A DNA stretch of 64,000 nt, from positions 1,550,001-1,614,000 of the forward strand of contig NZ_SODV01000001.1 of the NCBI RefSeq assembly GCF_004366355.1. The letters run 5' to 3'. The position numbers and the translations under genes are program-made. Numbering within the stretch: the first letter of the stretch is position 1; each line of letters opens with the position of its first letter. Origin of the DNA: Dinghuibacter silviterrae (GTDB lineage Bacteria > Bacteroidota > Bacteroidia > Chitinophagales > Chitinophagaceae). The notes beneath the pieces are model-generated. The model did not search any database. It had not been told where the DNA came from and worked only from the letters and a program-made list of their open reading frames with translations. This document shows, one piece after another, positions 47,888 through 57,072 of this stretch.

Positions 47888-50452
47888 ATGAACAGGGCAT
47901 ACCTCTTCGTTCTTTTAACCCTCGCCGGCGCCTTTAAAGTGAGCGCCCAGCAACAACTCAGCGTGGATAGCTTGTTCCGCATACTCCCGGACAGTTTTCC
48001 TGCCGAAAGACTGTACCTGCACCTGGACAAGGACCGTTATATGACGGGGGATACCGTCTGGTTCAAAGCCTATTTCTCCTCCGGCGGCTTCCCGGGGGGA
48101 TTCAGCACGGGCGTGCACGTCGAGCTGTTCAACGAGGCCGGTGTCCGCGTCACGCACAAATACTACCCCGTGTTGGGCGGAAAAGTGTCTCTGGGCGACA
48201 TGGAGCTTGCCGATACTCTGGGCCAGGGGTTGTACACACTTCGCGCGTACTCGGACTGGATGAGCAATTTCGATCCCGCCTTTTTCTACCATCATACGTT
48301 TCCTGTGTATGCCAGTACGGTGACCCCGCCCAAGGGAAGGGGCACCAAGGGCAAAGATGCGACGGCCAGGCCCCAAGGCGGGCGCGCGGCCGCGGACCCA
48401 GGCCGGAACGCCGGCGCCGGAGGCGCGGCGGTTGCCGCCAGCACGGGCGCCGGGCAGCCGGCGACGGCCCAGGACGAGCGCGTCACCGCTCCCGCGGTGG
48501 ACATCCAATTCCTCCCCGAGGGCGGCGACGAAGTCCAGGGCGTCCTCAACACGATTGCCTTCCGGGCGACCGACCGGCACGGCCTGCCGGTGGATGTCAG
48601 CGGGAAGGTCGTGGACGACGTAGACAGTACCTACGCGATCTTTTCGGCCATGCACGACGGGATGGGGATTTTGGAATTGATACCGGAAAAGGGAAAGCAC
48701 TATACCGCCGTCGTCCAAACACCCTTGGGGGAAAAGCGCATTGCTTTGCCGGAACCCCGGCCGGACGGCGTGGTCCTCAATACGCGCACGACGTCCAGGG
48801 GCGTGGGGTTTGTGCTCCGGGCCGATAGCGCGAGCCGGTACCTGGACCGTCCCCTGCAAGTGGTGGCCAGTTTGTACGGTCAGCTGTGTTTTAGGGCCAA
48901 AACGACCCTGAGTGCGAGCAATACGGAAATCAGCGGGTTTATCCCTACGGACAAGTTTGTGCCGGGGATCATGACCCTCACCTTGTTTGCGGACAACGGG
49001 GAGCCGCTCGCGGAAAGGGTGGTGTTTATCCGGCCTACCGACGTACGCATCCAGGCGACCCTTCATGCGGACACCCTTAGCATGGACCCGAAGGGGTATA
49101 ATGCGTGGACCCTTCAATTTACCGATACGGCGCGGTGCTACCTGAGCGTGTCGGTGACCGATGCCGACGCCGTCACCCCGGCGGAGAACGGACCCAATAT
49201 CCTGACGGGTCTGCTGCTGAGCGGGGACCTGAAGGGCAACATCTATCAGCCCGCCTTTTATTTCCGGGACGACGCGGACAGCACCCAGGCCATGCTCGAC
49301 CTGGTCATGCGGACGCATGGGTGGAGGCGGTATGACTGGGGGGCGCTTGAAACACGTCGTTTTCCTCAAATTCAATACCAGGACCGGAACTACCTTAGTT
49401 TTCAGGGACAGGCCCTGACGGAGTCGGGGCGAAAAGTGGTAAGCAATACCCTGCTGACCATTTTTCTGAGGGGGAGTGATTCCACCAAAAGGCTGATGCT
49501 GGCGCCCGTGGATTCTGCGGGTCAGTTTACGCTGGACGGGCTGGTCTTTTTTGACACGGCGCAGGCGTATTACCAGGTCAACAAAAAGGGGTGGAGGGGG
49601 ACAGATGTCCAGCTCCGGCTGCGCCCGGACCCATTTTTCCCGCTTGGCCCTGACGTCCGGAAAGGGATTGTTTTCCCGGAAAGCGGGGAGGACACGGCTT
49701 TTGTGGGGCAGGGCAACCGGGAAGCGGACCTGGTGGCCGGTTTGAGGCGTCTGCAAAAGGCCAAGGAACTCCAGGAGATCGTCATCCACGGCCGTAAAAA
49801 GACGCCGTTGGAAGAACTGGACGAGCGCTATGCCAGCGGGTTGTTTTCCGGGGGCGAAGGGCACAATTTCGACCTGGTCAACGACAACAACATGGCCCAA
49901 AGTTATTTCGACATCCTTTCGTTTTTGCAGGGGCGGGTGGCCGGGCTCCAGATTTCCGGGGCCTATCCCAACCTGTCTGCGCACTACCGGGGGGGGACCC
50001 CGGCCTTTTTCGTGGATGAGATGAATACGGACGAAAACATGCTGGAAAGCATACCGGTGGCGGACATTGCCTATGTAAAGGTGTTTGAGCCCCCGTTTGT
50101 GGGGGCTACGGGCGGCGGGCCTTATGGGGCCATCGCCATCTATACGCGCCGGGGAGGCGACCAGACGTACAACGTCCCCGGTCTGAAACGCCTGACGCTG
50201 GCGGGGTACGCGCCGATCCGGACGTTTTATGCGCCCGTCTACGATGCCGCGGACACGGCGGCGCGGGCCTTCCCGGATTACCGGACGACCCTGGACTGGG
50301 CGCCTTACCTCTTTAGCTCCGCCCGAAACCTGCAAGTGCCGGTACGGTTTTACAACAACGATGCCTGTACCCGTTTCCGGATCATCGCGGAGGGGATGGA
50401 CGAGGAGGGGCGGCTGCTGCACCTGGAGCAGGTCGTGGGGAAAAAACAGTAG
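47888..50452 (+). CDS. Exported macroglobulin-like/TonB-plug protein without a barrel
   Basis: An 854-residue protein with a signal peptide (MNRAYLFVLLTLAGAFKVSAQ). The region 35-150 resembles a macroglobulin MG2 domain (AERLYLHLDKDRYMTGDTVWF). A Gly/Ala-rich low-complexity insert (about 153-200) follows, then further beta domains. Near the end is a TonB receptor plug-like domain: SYFDILSFLQGRVAGLQISG ... TPAFFVDEMNTDENMLESIP ... GPYGAIAIYTRRG. No beta-barrel follows the plug, only about 100 residues. Proteins of this design are frequent in Chitinophagaceae with no assigned function. Likely outer membrane or periplasmic. A very long frame on the opposite strand is a G+C shadow. Confidence 0.82.
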   Translation: MNRAYLFVLLTLAGAFKVSAQQQLSVDSLFRILPDSFPAERLYLHLDKDRYMTGDTVWFKAYFSSGGFPGGFSTGVHVELFNEAGVRVTHKYYPVLGGKVSLGDMELADTLGQGLYTLRAYSDWMSNFDPAFFYHHTFPVYASTVTPPKGRGTKGKDATARPQGGRAAADPGRNAGAGGAAVAASTGAGQPATAQDERVTAPAVDIQFLPEGGDEVQGVLNTIAFRATDRHGLPVDVSGKVVDDVDSTYAIFSAMHDGMGILELIPEKGKHYTAVVQTPLGEKRIALPEPRPDGVVLNTRTTSRGVGFVLRADSASRYLDRPLQVVASLYGQLCFRAKTTLSASNTEISGFIPTDKFVPGIMTLTLFADNGEPLAERVVFIRPTDVRIQATLHADTLSMDPKGYNAWTLQFTDTARCYLSVSVTDADAVTPAENGPNILTGLLLSGDLKGNIYQPAFYFRDDADSTQAMLDLVMRTHGWRRYDWGALETRRFPQIQYQDRNYLSFQGQALTESGRKVVSNTLLTIFLRGSDSTKRLMLAPVDSAGQFTLDGLVFFDTAQAYYQVNKKGWRGTDVQLRLRPDPFFPLGPDVRKGIVFPESGEDTAFVGQGNREADLVAGLRRLQKAKELQEIVIHGRKKTPLEELDERYASGLFSGGEGHNFDLVNDNNMAQSYFDILSFLQGRVAGLQISGAYPNLSAHYRGGTPAFFVDEMNTDENMLESIPVADIAYVKVFEPPFVGATGGGPYGAIAIYTRRGGDQTYNVPGLKRLTLAGYAPIRTFYAPVYDAADTAARAFPDYRTTLDWAPYLFSSARNLQVPVRFYNNDACTRFRIIAEGMDEEGRLLHLEQVVGKKQ

Positions 50453-50462
50453 CTTGCAGCCC

Positions 50463-51560
50463 ATGCGGATACAGGAATTCATTGACGTACTGGAAGCCTA
50501 CGCCCCACCCGCTTACCAGGAAGACTTTGACAACGCCGGTTTGCTCGTCGGGGACGCCGCCCGGGAGTGTACGGGGGTCCTGGTAACGCACGACGCGACG
50601 GAGGCGGTCATAGAAGAAGCCGCTGCAAACGGATGTAACCTCGTGGTGGCCTACCACCCCATCCTCTTCAAAGGACTCCGCCGGATTACCGGCAAGACCT
50701 ATGTGGAACGGGTCGTCACGAAGGCGATCAAAGGGGATATTTCCATATACGCCATCCACACGAACCTGGATAATATAAAGGACGGGATGAACAGCCGCAT
50801 CGCGGCCTGCCTGGGATTGCAAGACCTGGCGCCCCTGGAACCTAAGAAAGGGCAGCTAAAAAAGCTATATGTATTTGTTCCAAAAGATCACGCCGGTAAA
50901 GTCCGCCAGGCCATCTTCGACGCCGGGGGCGGCCATATCGGCCGCTATGATGCCTGTAGCTTCAACACGGAAGGGACAGGGACCTACCGGGCGGGAGAAG
51001 GCGCCGAGCCCTTTATAGGGCAGATCGGGGAGTTCCATAAAGAACCGGAAATTCGCATAGAGATCATTTTCCCCGCCCCGGCAGAACGCAGTATCCTGGA
51101 AGCCATGGTCAAAGCCCATCCCTATGAAGAGGTGGCCTATGACCTGGTGACCCTGGACAATGCCCACCAGGGGTTGGGCAACGGTTGGATCGGGACCCTG
51201 CCGGAGCCTATGGGGGAAGAGGCCTTTCTCCACCTGCTGAAGGACGCGTTTCACCTCTCCGTGGTCCGTCATTCTCCCCTGAGGGCCAAACCGGTACGAA
51301 AGGTGGCCGTTTGCGGGGGCGCCGGGAGCTTTTTGACCGGGAAAGCCATCGGGGCGGGGGCGGACTGGCTGGTCACGGCCGACCTCAAATACCACGAGTT
51401 CTTTGCCGCCGAAGACAGGATTGTCCTGGCGGACATAGGGCACTTCGAAAGCGAACAATACACCCCCGGCCTGCTATATGACATTTTGCGGGAAAAATTC
51501 CGTACCTTTGCGATCTTCATCTCGAAGGTCCGGACAAATCCGGTCCACTATTTTTTATAA
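50463..51560 (+). CDS. Nif3-like dinuclear metal-centre protein
   Basis: A 365-residue member of the Nif3/YbgI/DUF34 family, the longer form with an inserted PII/CutA-like domain. The start at 50463 (MRIQEFIDVLEAYAPPAYQ) matches the family. Metal-ligand regions are VVAYHPILFKGLRRI (first His) and YAIHTNLDN (second His) in the N-terminal half, and VTADLKYHEFF with DIGHFESE in the C-terminal half. The insertion (about 135-235) includes KLYVFVPKDHAGKVRQAIF and AHPYEEVAYDL. The biochemical role is unsettled in the literature. It starts 10 bases after the preceding gene. Confidence 0.92.
   Translation: MRIQEFIDVLEAYAPPAYQEDFDNAGLLVGDAARECTGVLVTHDATEAVIEEAAANGCNLVVAYHPILFKGLRRITGKTYVERVVTKAIKGDISIYAIHTNLDNIKDGMNSRIAACLGLQDLAPLEPKKGQLKKLYVFVPKDHAGKVRQAIFDAGGGHIGRYDACSFNTEGTGTYRAGEGAEPFIGQIGEFHKEPEIRIEIIFPAPAERSILEAMVKAHPYEEVAYDLVTLDNAHQGLGNGWIGTLPEPMGEEAFLHLLKDAFHLSVVRHSPLRAKPVRKVAVCGGAGSFLTGKAIGAGADWLVTADLKYHEFFAAEDRIVLADIGHFESEQYTPGLLYDILREKFRTFAIFISKVRTNPVHYFL
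51503..51510 (+). promoter_or_regulatory. -7 box for the zinc-ribbon protein gene (TACCTTTG)
   Basis: TACCTTTG inside the last codons of the Nif3-like gene, 65 bases before the ATG at 51576. A TTTG lies upstream at 51485, closer than the usual -33 spacing. Confidence 0.4.
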
Positions 51561-51575
51561 AGCTTTAAAAATCAT

Positions 51576-52331
51576 ATGGCTACTGTTAAAGATTTCTCAG
51601 TGGAAGAAAAGCTCACCTCCCTGCTGACCGTTCAGAAGGTAGAGAGCAAACTTGACGAAATTCAGGTGCTGAAGGGCGAGCTGCCCATGGAGGTAAGCGA
51701 CCTGGAAGACGAAATCCAGGGCCTGCATGCCCGCAAGCGCCGCGTGGAAGAAGAGATCAACGGGATCCAGGACTTCGTGAACTCGAAAAAGGAACTCATC
51801 AAGGAAGCCGAAGCCCTCATCAAAAAATACGAGAAGCAAAGCACCAACGTCAAGAATAACCGCGAGTTCGAGGCCGTGAACAAGGAAATCGAAATGCAGA
51901 CCCTCGAAGTCAAACTGGCGGAAAAGCACATCAAGGACGCAGGGGAAGAGATCACTGAAAAGGCCCGTCACCTGGAGTCTGCCAAAAAGGCGATTGCCAA
52001 TAAGGAGTCCGTCCTCAACGGTAAAAAGGGCGAACTTGAAAAGATCATCGCCGAAACCGAAAAGGAAGAAAACCACTACCGCAAGCTGGATACCGAAGCC
52101 CGTGAAAAAGTAGACGCCCGACTACTCGCCAGCTTCGACCGGATCCGCAAGAACTACCGCAACGGCCTGGCCGTCGTACCCATCGTACGCGACGCCTGTG
52201 GCGGTTGTTTCAACGCCATCCCGCCCCAGCGCCAAAGCGACATTAAACAGCGCAAGAAAATCATCGTCTGCGAAAACTGCGGCCGCATCCTTGTCGACCA
52301 GGAATTGACAGAGACCGTGGAGGTGAAATAA
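51576..52331 (+). CDS. Coiled-coil protein with C-terminal C4 zinc ribbon
   Basis: A 251-residue protein of the C4-type zinc ribbon family (DUF164-like, as in CT398/HP0958). Residues about 10-180 form a long two-strand coiled coil (VSDLEDEIQGLHARKRRVEEEI, SKKELIKEAEALIKKYEKQS). The end holds CGGCFNAIPPQRQSDI ... IIVCENCGRIL, a CxxC...CxxC zinc site. Homologues bind sigma factors or nucleic acids and are linked to secretion or flagellar expression in some bacteria; the role in Bacteroidetes is unknown. A strong terminator follows, ending at the next gene's start codon. Confidence 0.92.
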   Translation: MATVKDFSVEEKLTSLLTVQKVESKLDEIQVLKGELPMEVSDLEDEIQGLHARKRRVEEEINGIQDFVNSKKELIKEAEALIKKYEKQSTNVKNNREFEAVNKEIEMQTLEVKLAEKHIKDAGEEITEKARHLESAKKAIANKESVLNGKKGELEKIIAETEKEENHYRKLDTEAREKVDARLLASFDRIRKNYRNGLAVVPIVRDACGGCFNAIPPQRQSDIKQRKKIIVCENCGRILVDQELTETVEVK

Positions 52332-52353
52332 AAATATTTATCTATTTTGCTGA

Positions 52354-52379
52354 GGCCGGCCAATCGCCGGCCTTTTTTT
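52354..52379 (+). terminator. Terminator abutting the next start codon
   Basis: GGCCGGC / GCCGGCC 7-base stem with a 5-base loop followed by seven T residues (52373-52379). The last T is directly followed by the ATG at 52380. It ends the zinc-ribbon protein transcript. Confidence 0.85.
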
Positions 52380-52919
52380 ATGAAATCCGTACTCCTATTG
52401 TTTGCCCTGGCGGCACCCTTCTATGCACAAACCCCCTGGAATAAGGTGGTCGTATCTCCTTTGCTGACGGTCGAAATGCCTGCATTCGCGCCGAAGAGTA
52501 GTTTTCATAAAGACCAGGCCCATATGATGGTAACCCAGGCCATCTTCGACAGCGCCTTTTTCATGATCGGCTTTACCGACGGAGATCTGCTGGTAAAAGA
52601 CCGGGCGGACATGGACGAAAAATTGAAGGGATTTGTACATGGCTTCATGGAATCACAAATGAAATCCCATTCCATCACGGTGAAGGATACCAGCCTGGCC
52701 GGAACCCGGGGAAAGATTCTCTTGCTGGCACCGCCCGCTGCCCAGTCTGCCAAAGCCGACAGTGGCTTTATATACATGACGATCGCCGGCGGCCAGTGCT
52801 ATATTATTATGGAGGCCCGTAAGCCCAACGGTCCTGCCGAAAGACCCGCCGACGAACGCCGGTTTTGGGGCAGCCTTACCTTCGATACCGCCCATATCAG
52901 GGAGAACGGTTTTCATTAA
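52380..52919 (+). CDS. Small exported protein of unknown function (179 aa)
   Basis: The start at 52380 gives a clean signal peptide (MKSVLLLFALAAPFYAQ); the frame extends 11 codons further upstream through the terminator hairpin but that part is not signal-like. The mature domain (about 160 residues) has TPWNKVVVSPLLTVEMPAFAPK, a MVTQAIFDSAFFMIG helix and a beta-rich end (SGFIYMTIAGGQCYIIMEA). I do not recognise a family. The start codon directly adjoins the poly-T of a terminator, so expression needs a promoter upstream of the hairpin (a TATTTTG lies at 52343-52349) or read-through. Confidence 0.75.
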   Translation: MKSVLLLFALAAPFYAQTPWNKVVVSPLLTVEMPAFAPKSSFHKDQAHMMVTQAIFDSAFFMIGFTDGDLLVKDRADMDEKLKGFVHGFMESQMKSHSITVKDTSLAGTRGKILLLAPPAAQSAKADSGFIYMTIAGGQCYIIMEARKPNGPAERPADERRFWGSLTFDTAHIRENGFH

Positions 52920-52957
52920 CCGGATTTGTCGGATATTTGCCAGCGGATCACCAACCT

Positions 52958-54439
52958 ATGCGGATATATCTGACTGTCCTTTTGATTGGCCTTTCGTTCA
53001 CCCTGCATGCGCAGAAGGTTTTCGACTTCAATGCTCCCTGCCAGGAAGCTTATCATGATATCCTTTGCCTGAAGATCGACGCGGGCCAGCGGCTGATCGA
53101 CGCGGAGAAAAAAGCGCACCCCAACAACCTGATCCCGTACTTCCTGGAGAACTACGTGGACTTCCTGGTGCTTTTTATCAACGAAGATCCCGCGGAGTAT
53201 GAACGGCGCGCCCCGCACAAGGATGAGCGCCTGGCGCTCATGACCGAAGGCCCTGAGAATTCTCCCTTTTACGGGTTTACCAGGGCCATCATCAATTTCC
53301 AGTGGGCGGCGATAGAAATGAAGTTCGGGGGGAACGTCAGCGCGGGTTGGGCAGGCCGTAAGTCTTTTCTGCAGATCAAGGACAACGAAAAGGAATTTCC
53401 TGATTTTTCCCCGAATCAAATGATCTACGGCGCCATGAAAACGGTGCTGGGCGCGGTTCCGGATGGGTATAAGTGGTTCACCAACCTGCTGGGGATGAAG
53501 GGGTCGGTCCGGGACGGGATGGCGATGGTGGGCGGTTTTATTTCCAAACACGACGCCTGGGCCAACCTGTTTAAGGACGAGGGCATCTTCTATTATACCT
53601 ATCTGAAGTTTTATATCCTGAACCAGCACGACGAGGTCTTCCGGTTTATCGAAGACTGTCACCTGGATACGGTCAACAATCTTTTGTTTGCCTATATGGT
53701 CGCCAACCTGGCGCTCAACGACCAGCGCGCGGACGTTACCGAAGCCATCCTCCGTGCGCGGAACACGTCCCCGGAATACATGGCTACGCCGGTTTGGGAC
53801 ATGGAAATGGGCTGTGCCCGTCTCTGTCACCAGCAAAAGGATGCCAACGTCTACCTGGAGCGTTACCTGGCGGCCTTCAAGGGGCGGTTTTACGTCAAGG
53901 ACATCATCCAGAAGCTGAGCTGGTATTACTACCTCGAAGGGAATATGCCCATGGCCAGCCACTACCGGAAGGAAGTGCTGACCCGGGGCTCGGCACATAC
54001 CGAGGCGGATAAAAACGCGCTCCGGGATGCCCAGTTGGGTGTCTGGCCCAACAAGCTGCTGCTGGAGGCCCGGCTGCTGAGCGACGGCGGGTACCACAAG
54101 GAAGCCTTCCAGGTGCTGCAGGGGAAGACCACGTCGGACTTTCCGACGGACGTGGAAAAACTGGAATTTTCTTACCGGCTCGGACGCATCTATGACGACC
54201 TGGGCCGGCAGGACGACGCTATAAAAGCATACCTCGTGGCGGTAAAGCTCGGGGAGCACCGGCAGGAATATTTTGCGTCCAGGGCCGCCTGGCAGATCGG
54301 GTATATCTACGAACGCCGGGGGAACAAAAACATGGCGGTTGCTTTTTATCAGAAGTGTATCGACATGCCCGACCACGAGTACAAGAATTCCATGGATCAA
54401 CGCGCGAAAGCGGGGATTGCGCGCTGCAACGGCTCATAG
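52958..54439 (+). CDS. Exported tetratricopeptide-repeat protein
   Basis: A 493-residue protein. The start at 52958 (MRIYLTVLLIGLSFTLHAQ) gives a signal peptide; the longer frame runs back into the preceding gene. Residues about 20-330 are helical with a PYGFT-like NSPFYGFTRAIINFQWAAIE segment and weak repeats. Clear TPRs appear near the end (EKLEFSYRLGRIYDDLGRQD, RAAWQIGYIYERRGNKNMAV). It is probably a periplasmic or surface scaffold; I know no function for this group. 38 bases follow the previous gene, 34 precede recN. Confidence 0.85.
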   Translation: MRIYLTVLLIGLSFTLHAQKVFDFNAPCQEAYHDILCLKIDAGQRLIDAEKKAHPNNLIPYFLENYVDFLVLFINEDPAEYERRAPHKDERLALMTEGPENSPFYGFTRAIINFQWAAIEMKFGGNVSAGWAGRKSFLQIKDNEKEFPDFSPNQMIYGAMKTVLGAVPDGYKWFTNLLGMKGSVRDGMAMVGGFISKHDAWANLFKDEGIFYYTYLKFYILNQHDEVFRFIEDCHLDTVNNLLFAYMVANLALNDQRADVTEAILRARNTSPEYMATPVWDMEMGCARLCHQQKDANVYLERYLAAFKGRFYVKDIIQKLSWYYYLEGNMPMASHYRKEVLTRGSAHTEADKNALRDAQLGVWPNKLLLEARLLSDGGYHKEAFQVLQGKTTSDFPTDVEKLEFSYRLGRIYDDLGRQDDAIKAYLVAVKLGEHRQEYFASRAAWQIGYIYERRGNKNMAVAFYQKCIDMPDHEYKNSMDQRAKAGIARCNGS

Positions 54440-54473
54440 GGAGCCCCGAGAAAATTTCCCTACATTTACTTTT

Positions 54474-56126
54474 ATGCTGGCGCAACTGCACATCCAGAAT
54501 TACGCGATCATCGACGAGCTGGAGATCGGCTTTGGAAAAAACCTCAACATCATCACCGGTGAAACCGGTGCGGGAAAGTCTATCCTCATGGGGGCCCTGG
54601 CCCTTATCCTGGGAGGGCGGGCGGACTCGGCGGTGTTGGTGGAAAAAGATAAAAAGTGCGTCATTGAGGGCACGTTTGCGACGAAGACACCGGCGGTGGT
54701 GAAATTCCTGGAAGAAAACGACCTGGACCAGCAGGAACAATTGCTTATCCGCCGCGAAATAACGGCCGCGGGTAAGTCCAGGGCCTTTATCAACGACACG
54801 CCCGCCACGCTTGGCCAGTTGCAGGAACTGGCGGGTCTTTTGGTGGACCTTCACCAACAGTTCGACACGCTGGAATTGGGCAAGGCGGACTTCCAGCGGG
54901 AAGTGATCGACGCCCTTGCCCAGACGGGGCCGGTGCTTCAACAATACCAAACCGAATACCGGCAGGCCCAGGCCGCCGCGCAGAAGGTGCAGGCCCTCAA
55001 GGCGCAGGCCGAATCCCTGGCCAAAGAGGGAGACTATAACCGTTTCCTGCTCGACGAATTGTCCGAAGCGGCTTTCCGGGAGCAGGAGATAGAAGACATG
55101 GAAGCGGAGCTGAAGGTCCTGGAGAATTCGGAAGGCATCAAAGGCGCGTTGGCCAATGCCAGCGTGGCGCTCTCCGAAGGCGAACAGCCCATGGTCCAGC
55201 AGCTCAAAAGCCTGTTGCACCAGCTCCAAGGATATACGGGGATGCTCCATGGTTTGCCCTCCCTCGTGGAACGCCTGAACAGCGTGCAGATCGAATTGCA
55301 GGACATCGCGGGCGAGCTGGAGGGGCTGCACGAGCAGGTCAATTACGATCCCGAGCGGGCTTCCGCACTCCAGGAGCGGTTATCTATGGGATACCGGCTC
55401 TTGAAAAAACACGGGGTCCGCGATACGGGCGCGCTGTTAAAACTCCAGGCGGATATTGCCGCAAAGCTGGACAACGTCCTCCACCTCGATGAACAGATTG
55501 CCGGTCTGGAGCGGCTCCGGGAGCAGCACCAGCAAAAGGCGCAGGCCCTGGCGACGCAGCTTTCGGAAAAGCGGCGGGCGGTACTGCCGGGTTTCGAAAA
55601 AAATGTCAACGCCATCCTCGTACGGGTAGGTATGCCCAATGCCCGTCTCCAGGCCCAGGTCAAAGAAGGCCCCCTCGGACCGGCAGGGCAGGACTATATC
55701 GAATTTCTTTTTGACGCCAACAAAAGCAACCGCTTCGAGCCCATCCGCAAGGTGGCCAGCGGGGGCGAGCTGAGCCGGCTCATGCTGGCCATCAAGTCCC
55801 AGGTGGCCGGGAGCATGCAAATGCCCACCCTTATTTTCGACGAGATCGATACCGGGATCAGCGGGGAAGCCGCCCGCCAGGTGGGGATCATCATGAAAGA
55901 GCTGGGGACGGGACACCAGGTCATCTGTATCACCCACCAGCCCCAGATCGCCGCCAAGGCCGACGCACACTATTTCGTCTATAAGCTCGAAGAGGACGGG
56001 CGGCTCCGCACACGGATCCGGCAGCTCAAGGACAAGGAACGGGTCGAGGCCATCGCCCGGATGCTCAGCGGGGAGCAATTCAGCGACGGGACGCTCAAAG
56101 TCGCCCGTGAAATGATCTTGAATTGA
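54474..56126 (+). CDS. recN: DNA repair protein RecN
   Basis: A 550-residue SMC-like ATPase for double-strand break repair. The start at 54474 (MLAQLHIQNYAIIDELEIGF) matches RecN; upstream frame sequence lies in the TPR gene. Walker A GETGAGKSI is near 30-40, the coiled-coil arms cover about 150-370, and the C-terminal ATPase half has SGGELSRLMLAIKSQ (signature) and LIFDEIDTGISGEAARQVG (Walker B). The usual length is about 550-560. Confidence 0.96.
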   Translation: MLAQLHIQNYAIIDELEIGFGKNLNIITGETGAGKSILMGALALILGGRADSAVLVEKDKKCVIEGTFATKTPAVVKFLEENDLDQQEQLLIRREITAAGKSRAFINDTPATLGQLQELAGLLVDLHQQFDTLELGKADFQREVIDALAQTGPVLQQYQTEYRQAQAAAQKVQALKAQAESLAKEGDYNRFLLDELSEAAFREQEIEDMEAELKVLENSEGIKGALANASVALSEGEQPMVQQLKSLLHQLQGYTGMLHGLPSLVERLNSVQIELQDIAGELEGLHEQVNYDPERASALQERLSMGYRLLKKHGVRDTGALLKLQADIAAKLDNVLHLDEQIAGLERLREQHQQKAQALATQLSEKRRAVLPGFEKNVNAILVRVGMPNARLQAQVKEGPLGPAGQDYIEFLFDANKSNRFEPIRKVASGGELSRLMLAIKSQVAGSMQMPTLIFDEIDTGISGEAARQVGIIMKELGTGHQVICITHQPQIAAKADAHYFVYKLEEDGRLRTRIRQLKDKERVEAIARMLSGEQFSDGTLKVAREMILN

Positions 56127-56144
56127 ACGGGATGATTATCTTTG
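56118..56144 (+). promoter_or_regulatory. Promoter of fabI (TTG-n16-TATCTTTG)
   Basis: TTG at 56118-56120 and TATCTTTG at 56137-56144; the 43-base leader to the fabI ATG contains a GGCGCC...GGCGCC dyad. The promoter overlaps the recN stop codon. Confidence 0.5.
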
Positions 56145-56186
56145 GACCCGCGGCGCCTCAGCGGCGCCCGGCAAATAAAACCTATT

Positions 56187-57002
56187 ATGGCATACAATCT
56201 ACTAAAGGGTAAGAAAGGGATCATCTTCGGTGCCCTGGATGAAAAGTCGATGGCATGGAAAGCAGCGCTCCGTTGTTATGAAGAAGGGGCGCAGATCGTC
56301 CTGACCAACGCCCCGGTGGCCATGCGCATGGGGGAAATCAAAAAGCTTGCAGAGGCTTGCGGGAATGCCCCCGTCATCGGTGCGGACGTGACCAGCCAGG
56401 AAGACATCGACAAGCTCTTTACCCAAAGCCTCGAACACTTTGGGGGTCCTATCGATTTTATCCTCCATTCCGTGGGGATGAGCGTCAATATGCGCAAAGG
56501 GAATCCGTACACCGATCTCAACTACGCCTTTACGGAAAAGACGTACGACATTTCCGCGCTATCCCTGCACCGGGTACTCCAAACGGCCTACAAGATGGAC
56601 GCCATCGCCGACTGGGGCAGCGTCGTGGCCCTCACCTATATCGCCGCACAGCGGGTGTTCCCCGACTACAGCGAGATGGCCGACGCCAAGTCCCTCCTGG
56701 AAAGCATCGCCCGGAGCTTTGGCTACCACTACGCCAAAAAACGCAAGGTCCGCATCAATACCGTATCCCAATCGCCCACGCGTACGACCGCCGGGAGCGG
56801 GGTCAAAGGTTTTGACGGCTTTATTACCTACGCCGAGAAAATGAGCCCGCTGGGGAACGCTACCGCCGACGACTGTGCGAACTACGTGGTGTCTCTGTTC
56901 AGCGACCTGACGCGCATGGTCACCATGCAGAATCTTTTCCACGACGGAGGATTCTCCTTTACCGGTGTCAGCGCAGAGGTGATCGAGCAGATGGAAAAAT
57001 AG
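56187..57002 (+). CDS. fabI: Enoyl-ACP reductase FabI
   Basis: A 271-residue NADH-dependent reductase completing each fatty acid elongation cycle. The start at 56187 (MAYNLLKGKKGIIFGALDEK) is supported by the family N-terminus. The nucleotide loop GALDEKSMAW (FabI form GxxxxxSxxW), HSVGMS and the active pair Y161-x6-K168 (YSEMADAK) are present. It is the target of triclosan in many bacteria. A hairpin terminator separates it from the convergent DUF2795-type gene. Confidence 0.95.
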   Translation: MAYNLLKGKKGIIFGALDEKSMAWKAALRCYEEGAQIVLTNAPVAMRMGEIKKLAEACGNAPVIGADVTSQEDIDKLFTQSLEHFGGPIDFILHSVGMSVNMRKGNPYTDLNYAFTEKTYDISALSLHRVLQTAYKMDAIADWGSVVALTYIAAQRVFPDYSEMADAKSLLESIARSFGYHYAKKRKVRINTVSQSPTRTTAGSGVKGFDGFITYAEKMSPLGNATADDCANYVVSLFSDLTRMVTMQNLFHDGGFSFTGVSAEVIEQMEK

Positions 57003-57018
57003 TTTTTTCTAAATAACA

Positions 57019-57053
57019 AAGCCGTCCCGCGTGGTACACCACCGGGACGGCTT
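57019..57053. terminator. Hairpin between convergent fabI and the DUF2795-type gene
   Basis: An 11-base stem AAGCCGTCCCG / CGGGACGGCTT continues inward through GTGG / CCAC. T tracts are short on both sides, but the position between two convergent genes supports two-way termination. Confidence 0.65.
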
Positions 57054-57072
57054 CCTGCGTATCAAAAAGGGC

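Noticed and set aside
47915..50482. 855-codon minus-strand frame opposite the TonB-plug protein gene
   Set aside because: Slightly longer than the real gene in part, but Arg/Pro/His-rich without signal peptide or motifs; the plus-strand protein has a signal peptide and recognisable domains.
52916..54400. 494-codon minus-strand frame opposite the TPR protein gene
   Set aside because: No motifs; the plus-strand product has a signal peptide and TPRs.
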